This document shows, piece by piece, positions 15,908 to 21,671 of a DNA stretch of 21,671 nucleotides. The stretch comes from Glaciimonas sp. (GTDB lineage Bacteria; Pseudomonadota; Gammaproteobacteria; Burkholderiales; Burkholderiaceae), in assembly GCA_014377145.1 (NCBI GenBank), contig JACMQE010000315.1, positions 1 through 21,671 on the forward strand, written 5' to 3'. Under the pieces are notes generated by a model. It was not told where the DNA came from and searched no databases. It worked only from the letters and a program-made list of their open reading frames with translations. Within the stretch, counting starts at the first letter, position 1. The number at the start of each line of letters is the position of its first letter. A program made the translations under genes and the position numbers.

Positions 15908-16387
15908 GTGAGCGACTCAACTAACGACATTCCCCCTTTGTTCCATATTGATACCTATCAAATTGAGGACAGTATTGGCTATTTACTCGCCCATACGTGC
16001 ACTAGCTCCGATGAACAGCTAAGTAAGTTTAGCATTACCTACGCACAAGCAGCGATCCTGTTAATGCTTTCCAACGGGAAATATTCAACCGCAGCCGATC
16101 TGGCACGAGAAATTTATACTGATGCAGCTTCTATAAAAAGAATGATTGATCGCCTGGAAGTATGCGGTCTCGTTTCTCGCGAACTATGTCCATTGGATCG
16201 GCGTTTAGTAAAATTGGAGCTGACCGAAGAGGGCGCGGCGTTGGCAAAATTAGTGCCGCATTCTTTTTGCGCTGTACTAAACCAACATTTTGAAGGCTTT
16301 ACACCCGAAGAAATTGGCTTTCTGAGATCTTTATTACCTCGCGCACTCGGACATCATACACAAACTCCAGTCATTAAAACTCATTGA
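15908..16387 (+). CDS. MarR family transcriptional regulator
   Basis: This 159-residue winged-helix regulator has the MarR layout: a dimerisation helix at the N-terminus, a helix-turn-helix around residues 60-85 (YSTAADLAREIYTDAASIKRMIDRLEVCGLV), then the wing CPLDRRLVKLELTEEGAAL with the DRR motif. MarR/EmrR proteins repress multidrug pumps and release DNA on binding phenolic or lipophilic ligands. The start is GTG 15908, the earliest that gives the usual length, with no clear ribosome site. Downstream on the same strand lie remnants of a three-part pump, probably its former operon. The regulator itself shows no stop or frameshift, in contrast to its neighbours. Confidence 0.88.
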   Translation: MSDSTNDIPPLFHIDTYQIEDSIGYLLAHTCTSSDEQLSKFSITYAQAAILLMLSNGKYSTAADLAREIYTDAASIKRMIDRLEVCGLVSRELCPLDRRLVKLELTEEGAALAKLVPHSFCAVLNQHFEGFTPEEIGFLRSLLPRALGHHTQTPVIKTH

Positions 16388-16426
16388 CCAGACAATGGTA
16401 ATTTCATTGCGTGTTCACACGCATAA

Positions 16427-16456
16427 TTGCCTAGAGGCATCCTATTCAAATATGAG
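16427..16456 (+). promoter_or_regulatory. Candidate promoter of the pump operon
   Basis: TTGCCT (16427-16432) and TATGAG (16451-16456), each four of six to consensus, are 18 bases apart and lie immediately before the palindrome at 16458-16480. A regulator bound there would block the transcription start. Confidence 0.3.
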
Positions 16457-16457
16457 A

Positions 16458-16480
16458 TCTTTAACAATTGTTGTTAAAGA
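16458..16480. promoter_or_regulatory. Candidate MarR operator: perfect 10-bp palindrome
   Basis: Arms TCTTTAACAA (16458-16467) and TTGTTAAAGA (16471-16480) are exact reverse complements around TTG. The dyad ends ten bases before the ATG of the pump's outer-membrane gene and follows the regulator gene. Size and A/T-rich core fit MarR-family operators. Confidence 0.5.
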
Positions 16481-16490
16481 AACTTATTCA

Positions 16491-17985
16491 ATGAATACTT
16501 TTTCAATCGAATTCCAGCGTGCTTTATTTTCCATTGGTATACAGCGTATTGCGGTCTTTATTGCAGCTGTTTTACTGTCTGCCTGCACGAATATGAGTGG
16601 CATTCAAACGAGCGCCCATATGTATGTTGTGCCAACTGAATATGTCACTGCAATGTCGCTACCGAATCAGGGGCCTATGGCCTGATGCCTCTTGGGTAAA
16701 AAGTATTGATGGCGCACCGATACAAGAACTCACCGATGAGGCGCTGGCTGGTATCCGGACTTGCCGGACAGGGGCACGTGTCGCGCCGCAGCCCGCGCGA
16801 TAGTGGAAGCGACTGGCGCAGCATCTAAGGGTAGTAGCTTTTCAACCACGCGCCAACGCCTGACCGAAAACAGGATATACCCCCCTCCTTTTGATGGCGC
16901 GTATGTGACAGATAACGAATTAGCGCTCAACTTTTCTTATGATCTCAACTTTTGGGGCAAACATAGTGCCGAACTACGTTCAGCACTCTCCCATAGCAAG
17001 GCCGCCGAAGCTGAATATTTTGCGTCGCGTCTGATATTTGACTACAGCTGTCGCAAAAGCATGGGTACAGCTCGCGCGTGAATATGCGCAACGCGCTGTG
17101 ACCAGTCAACAATTAATCTTGCACGATTAACTGAAACAATTGACGCAACAACGCTTTGCTACAGGTCTCGACACTCAGAGCGATATTCAACAAAGTCGCT
17201 TGCTAGCAGCAAATTTACGCTCTGAACACGCACAATGGGACGGAGGCCATCGCGCCTTGACCTGTACTCGCAGCGCTACTTGGGCAAGGTCCGGATCGTG
17301 GCTTACGTATTGCGATACCAATATTAATCCTAGCAAAAGCAACTATCGCCCTACCGGACCAATTACCGCTGGGTTTATTGGGACGCCGTGCCGATATCGT
17401 AGCTGCACGCTGGCAGGTTAAAGCCACACAAAACGACATCAAGGTCGCAAAAACCAAGTTCTACCCCAACGTCAATTTGTCAGCGATGGTGGGTCTTTCC
17501 AGCCTTGGGTGTACTAATTGCTTAGAAAAGCACCATGGTGAACGGTATCAGCCCCTTGATTCATTTGCCGATCTTTGTGAAGATGGCGCATTCGCTATAA
17601 CAAGGCGCTCACAGATGCACTGCATGAAGTCTCGAATCAAGTGCAATCTTTGCGTGTCGCTGAAGTAGAAAAAATAATCGGCAAGCAGCGACCTCTGTCG
17701 CCGAACACGGTATGAAGCTAGCGTAACAACGCCAGCAGGTCGGCACAGGCAAATATGCTACAAGTTGTCGCTACCCAAATTACCTATCTGTCACAACGCA
17801 AATTAGAATTAGACACACGAGCTCGTCGTGCCGATCTACGAATAGGTCTGATCAAATCATTGGGCGGTGGTTTTGACGCAAATGCTGAAAAGCTGGCTCC
17901 CTTGTCGAATAACACACCTGACATACAAAATAGCAGCATCGCCCCATCATCGAACCGTCCACCTCTTGCGAATGCAGCGTCATGA
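16491..17985 (+). pseudogene. NodT-type outer-membrane efflux lipoprotein, multiply broken
   Basis: This is the remnant of an outer-membrane factor (OprM/NodT family) that would form the exit duct of a tripartite drug pump. From ATG 16491 a signal sequence with lipobox LLSACTN is readable, then a TGA at 16683-16685. Homology continues in other frames: TRQRLTENRIYPPPFDG, LALNFSYDLNFWGKHSAELRSAL, KAAEAEYFASRL, QQRFATGLDTQSDIQQ, LLGRRADIVAARW, KTKFYPNVNLSAMVGL, and the C-terminal LSQRKLELDTRARRADLRIGLIKSLGGGFDA. Several frameshifts, in-frame stops and probable short deletions intervene. The final segment ends at 17985 and overlaps the old emrA start as ATGA, showing the original operon. Not functional. 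Confidence 0.93.
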
Positions 17986-19219
17986 ACACACCTAATCAAA
18001 CTCTTCAAGACCCTAAAGTAGCCAAACGCTAGCATGTCCGACATCGAAACGCCTGTTGAAACCAAAGGCAAGCGTCGTGGGTTGCTCATCGCTGTTACCG
18101 TTCTTTTGGCTATTCTATTAATTGCGTATGGCATCTGGTGGGCAGTATTCGCCCGTCATTATCAAAATACCGATGATGCTTACGTTTCCGGAAACGTGAT
18201 GCAGGTAACACCTCAGGTTAGCGGGCACGGTTCTGGCTATCAACACTGACGACACGGAATCGGTGCAGGCGGGTAGCCCACTCGTTGAATTGGATAAAGC
18301 CGATACCAAAGTTACCCTCGATCAAGCCGAAGCGCAACTGGCTCAAACAGTTCGGGAAGTACGAACACTGTTTGTGAATAACAGTGCATTGAATGCTAAT
18401 ATTACCGCACGTCAGGCAGAGGTTGAAAAATCACATGCTGGCTTGGGGCGCCGCCAGCAATTGATTGCCACAAGTGCAATCTCAAAGGAAGAATTGGACC
18501 ATACCCGGGCCGCGTTAAAAGCGGAGACCGCAGCACTGCAAGCGCATAATGAGCAACTCGCATCCAATCGCGTATTGACAGATAAAACAACTATAGCGCA
18601 GCATCCAAATGTGTTACGCGCCGCAGCACAGGTGCGCAACATGATCTGAACTATGTCTGGACCGCATTGTTGGCACCGATTACGGGCTACATCACCAAAC
18701 GTTCGGTATAAGTCGGTCAATGGGTTGCCGCAGGTACATCCCTATTATCGATCGTGCCATTGAATGTTCTCTGGGTCGACGCCAACTTTAAGGAAGTGCA
18801 GATTGCCAGCATGTGGATCGGTCAGCCGGTGACGCTGGCATCCGATCTATAACGCTCGAATATCGAATATCACGGCAACGTTGCTGGCCTAGCAGCCGGC
18901 ACGGGCTCAGCCTTTGCATTATTGCCAGCACAAAATGCCAGCGGTAAATGGATCAAAATTGTTCAGCGCATACCTTTGCGTATCACGCTGGACCCAAAAG
19001 ATCTGGAAATCCATCTTTTACGCATTGGGGTTTCTATGGATGTGAAAGTTGACATCGCCAAAACAGACGGAACGTCGCTGACAGCGGGTGCTACTGCACG
19101 GATAGTATCCGCACAACCGGACGAATGTTCTCGACAAATCAGGTACCGAAACGGACGCCATTGTTTGCTGTATTACTAAATTGAATAATACAGCAAACAA
19201 CACTAATGCCGCGCATTGA
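17982..19219 (+). pseudogene. emrA: EmrA-type membrane fusion protein (HlyD family), broken
   Basis: This is the periplasmic adaptor of an EmrAB-TolC-like pump. ATG 17982 overlaps the upstream stop; the reading hits TAG at 18030-18032. A shifted frame from 18034 gives the cytoplasmic tail and anchor KGKRRGLLIAVTVLLAILLI, then NTDDAYVSGNVMQVTPQVSG. A one-base shift near 18235 leads to VELDKADTKVTLDQAEAQLA and the coiled-coil hairpin region. Another shift near 18645 leads to the barrel segments LWVDANFKEVQIASMWIGQP and GTGSAFALLPAQNASGKWIK. TAA stops interrupt at 18709-18711 and 18850-18852. A last shift near 19125 would give a C-terminus ending at TGA 19217-19219. At least three indels and two nonsense codons make it nonfunctional. 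Confidence 0.93.
19161..19200. repeat. Perfect 15-bp inverted repeat at the emrA 3' end
   Basis: Arms TTGTTTGCTGTATTA (19161-19175) and TAATACAGCAAACAA (19186-19200) are exact reverse complements with a ten-base loop. The repeat lies within the last codons of the emrA remnant. No T-tract follows. Confidence 0.85.
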
Positions 19220-19336
19220 AATTTGTTACAGCGAATACTGTGAAGTATTTGGAAATGTGACTTTTAACATGCACTCCCATTCCACAAACAAAAATTCACG
19301 GCATATTTTGCAAAATAACCAAAACGGAATGCACGC

Positions 19337-20865
19337 ATGAGTAGTTCCCATAATCAACTGCGCCAGCCGTTGCAGTCTTTAACCAATGGGAAATTGGTTC
19401 TGGGTACGGTAGCATTATCGCTAGCCGTGTTTATGAACGTGCTCGACTCATCGATTGTAAACGTCTTCATTCCTGCCATATCTGGCGATTTTGGCGTATC
19501 ACCACAACAAGGCACGTGGGTCAATTACATCGTTCGCGGTAGCCAGTCCCCCTGACGGGATGGTTGACCCAACGCTTTGGTCAGGTGCGACTGTTCATTA
19601 ACTCGATCATGCTATTCATCCTTTCATCAACACTATGCGGGCTAGCGCCAAGCATGAAAGTATTGATTGTCGCAAGAGCGCTATAAGGTGCCGTTGCCGG
19701 ACCGATGATTTGTCTATCGCAATCGCTGCTTTTAGGAAGTTATAAATCATCAAAAAGCGGGATGGCCTTGGCATTCTCGGGGATGACGACCTTGGTAGCA
19801 CCGATTATGGGTCCATTATTGGGCAGCTAGATTTCGGGCAATTAAACCTGGCGATGGATTTCTTATATCAATATTCCGATTAGCATATTCGCAGCTTGGG
19901 CTATCTACAAAACGCGCGAATCGGCACTCGCAAATTGCCAATCGACGCTATTGGTTTGCGACTGTTGGTGGTATGAGTCGGCTGTTTGCAAATCATGCTC
20001 GATAAAGATAAAGAGCTGGATTGGTTTAATTCAGGGGAGATCGTTATTTTGACTTCTATCGCCGTGGTTGCATTCATCTATTTCGTAATTTTGGAATTGG
20101 GCAGCAAGCATCCAGTTGTCGATTTGTCCCTTTTCAAAAGTCGTAACTTCAATGGCGGCGTAATTGCCATTTCAGTCGGATACGGATTGTTCTTTGGCAG
20201 CCTGGTAATTCTGCCGCTATGGTTACAAATACAGCTCGGCTACAATGCAACATTGGCTGGCGAGGTCATGGCACCTGTGGGTATTTTCGCCCTCATCTTG
20301 TCGCCTATGATCGGAAAAATGTTGCCCAAAGTAGATTCGCGTCCCTATTGGCGTTGGCTGCATTCTTTATTTTCGCCGTAATATTTTTTATGCGTTCGGA
20401 ATTTACTCAAAACGTTGACACCATGACATTGATGATCCCAACGGTGATTCAAGATGCGGCGATGGCAATGTTTTTTATCCGGTTGACGTCCACTATCTTA
20501 TCTGGACAACCGCCTGACAAAATACCCTCGGCTGCAGGTCTGTCAAACTTCGTGCGGATTATATTTGGTGGAATCGGCACCTCCGTTACCAGCACGTTTT
20601 GGGATCGGCGCACTGCTTTGCATTATTCCCAATTGTCCTAGCAATGCCGCATTTACAGATGCCTGCATGGCTTGACGGCACAAGGAATGTCGCCACAAGT
20701 TACTTATGCATTCATCAATAGATAATGACAATTGAGGCGAGCAATAAGGGTGCGATCGATATTTTTTGGATTTCGGCAATTTTATTTTTGTTTCTGATAG
20801 CACTAGTCTGGTTGACCAAACCATTAAGATCCAGTGTACCGATTGATCCTGGCGGGGCACATTAA
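19337..20865 (+). pseudogene. emrB: EmrB-type DHA2 drug:H+ antiporter (MFS), broken
   Basis: This is the inner-membrane component of the pump. ATG 19337 (GGAA ribosome site before it) starts the typical GKLVLGTVALSLAVFMNVLD and IPAISGDFGVSPQQGTWV. A frameshift with a small deletion near 19530-19550 then leads to LTGWLTQRFGQVRLF. In-frame stops occur at 19684-19686, 19828-19830 and 19843-19845. Later segments are clear in other frames: LDKDKELDWFNSGEIVI, HPVVDLSLFKSRNF, GYGLFFGSLVILPLWLQIQ, MAPVGIFALILSPMIGK, LSNFVRIIFGGIGTSVTSTF and a C-terminus DIFWISAILFLFLIALVWL ending at TAA 20863. The intact family has about 510 residues and 14 membrane helices. It is nonfunctional, but nearly full length is still recognisable, so decay looks recent. 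Confidence 0.94.
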
Positions 20866-20969
20866 GATGTTGATGTTAGGTAGGAACTTACTGCAATGAA
20901 TAATCAAAAGAGCGAATCAGTTGCTATCTATATGCAGTTGATAGGGGCAGCTGATCGGCGCCGTATGTA

Positions 20970-21631
20970 CTAAAGCCAGGCCTTAAATTGCTTGATATTT
21001 TCACATGCCAGCAGATCGCGCTTGAGTGCGTTGACGCGCTGCTGAAAACAGGAAGTATTCCTAGCAAGTTTGCGCATAATAAAGTCGCATGACACGTCAA
21101 GAAAAGAAGCAACGCTATATTGGTGCCAAAATCCCGCTTCGACATGACTGATTTTGTCATCGAGTTTGTCAATTTTCTCTTTTAGTATTTTTCTGTATTA
21201 TTTTAGCCGGTTTACGCTAATGTTGCTGATCGTACTCTGATCAATGTGCTCCAATTCCAACTGCAACTTGAGTGTAATAAATTGTTTTTACTATATGCAT
21301 GATTAGCCCGCTGCATAAGGGCAGTTTTCCATTTACGTTCTTGCAGATCAGATTCTCGGTCAAGATGCAAGGCACTCGCCAATTTACGGTACAGCTCACG
21401 GATAGATAGACTAAGCTGTGCTTTATCAACTTGTTCCTGGGCCTCTGCGGCGATTTGCTTAAGCGTTTTTTCATTTAGCACGACGCTTCTCTTGCGCCTG
21501 GTTTTCAGCAGCTTTTTCCGCCTGGCATCGCGTTATATACATATGAGCATGCTTCAACAAGCCTGCTGACGAGCTAATATCCCTGTCGTCGCCGAAATCT
21601 ACGTCGAATGTCTCCTCAAGTAAAATAGTGT
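20970..21631 (-). pseudogene. J-domain (DnaJ-like) protein, broken; 5' end lost or beyond window
   Basis: Reading leftward, EETFDVDFGDDRDISS and a charged coiled segment (CQAEKAAENQAQEKRRAK) lead to a frameshift near 21480. Next comes KQIAAEAQEQVDKAQLSLS, the J-domain-like core IRELYRKLASALHLDRESD and ERKWKTALMQRANHAYSKNNL. A further shift near 21290 gives KLQLELEHIDQSTISNIS and a stop, then KILKEKIDKLDDKISHVEAGF, LKRDLLACENIKQFKAWL and TAG at 20970-20972. This matches a family of J-domain proteins common in Burkholderiales. The invariant HPD tripeptide is HLD here (21359-21367), which would abolish Hsp70 stimulation even without the frameshifts. A stop just upstream of the first recognisable codons suggests the 5' part is also damaged. 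Confidence 0.85.
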
Positions 21632-21671
21632 CTTAGTACAAGCAATAAAAAGGACACATATTAATGTATAA

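Noticed and set aside
19234..19249. Small inverted repeat AATACT / AGTATT between emrA and emrB
   Set aside because: Six-base arms in A/T-rich DNA are expected often by chance.

Overview
The window reads as chromosomal DNA of a betaproteobacterium, order Burkholderiales, most likely near Oxalobacteraceae (Herminiimonas, Glaciimonas or Collimonas type). The basis is gene content and order (yciB-bolA-parvulin; aminotransferase next to hom; a DUF498 protein followed by an arn-like cluster, a peroxiredoxin and PIN-PhoH) and how closely the proteins match what I remember of that group. No rRNA, tRNA, CRISPR array or intact mobile element is visible.

Layout. Positions 1-3406 carry the 3' part of selO, then msrB, yciB, bolA and a periplasmic parvulin isomerase, closed by a hairpin terminator. 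Positions 3460-4678 are decayed DNA: on the minus strand, a 5' stub of an alanine-type aminotransferase gene joins the broken N-terminal half of a homoserine dehydrogenase gene. Positions 4967-13565 hold a DUF498 gene and a lipid A/aminoarabinose (arn-type) cluster: arnT-like, arnE/F-like, arnB (pseudogene), arnC-like, formyltransferase, UDP-glucuronate decarboxylase-type dehydrogenase and arnD-like, then a Bcp-type peroxiredoxin and a strong terminator. A PIN-PhoH ATPase gene follows (13780-15492). From 15908 on there is an intact MarR-type regulator, then remnants of a tripartite drug pump (outer-membrane lipoprotein, EmrA, EmrB), then on the minus strand a broken J-domain gene.

How the parts work together. 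The arn cluster would build 4-amino-4-deoxy-L-arabinose on undecaprenyl phosphate and attach it to lipid A, but the transaminase step (arnB) is destroyed, so the pathway cannot run from this locus alone. The MarR regulator has outlived the pump it probably controlled. Its candidate operator, a perfect 10-bp-arm palindrome, still sits just before the dead pump genes.

The main theme is recent, uneven gene decay: seven pseudogenes (alaA/alaC-type, hom, arnB, nodT-type, emrA, emrB, dnaJ-like) lie between intact genes. Multiple frameshifts, in-frame stops, deletions and one apparent foreign insertion (a tadC-like fragment in arnB) argue for real decay rather than poor sequence, because long neighbouring genes are uninterrupted. 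That pattern fits a lineage under relaxed selection, such as a host-associated one. I found no clearly new functional system. The most unusual items are the chimeric insertion in arnB and three long perfect inverted repeats.
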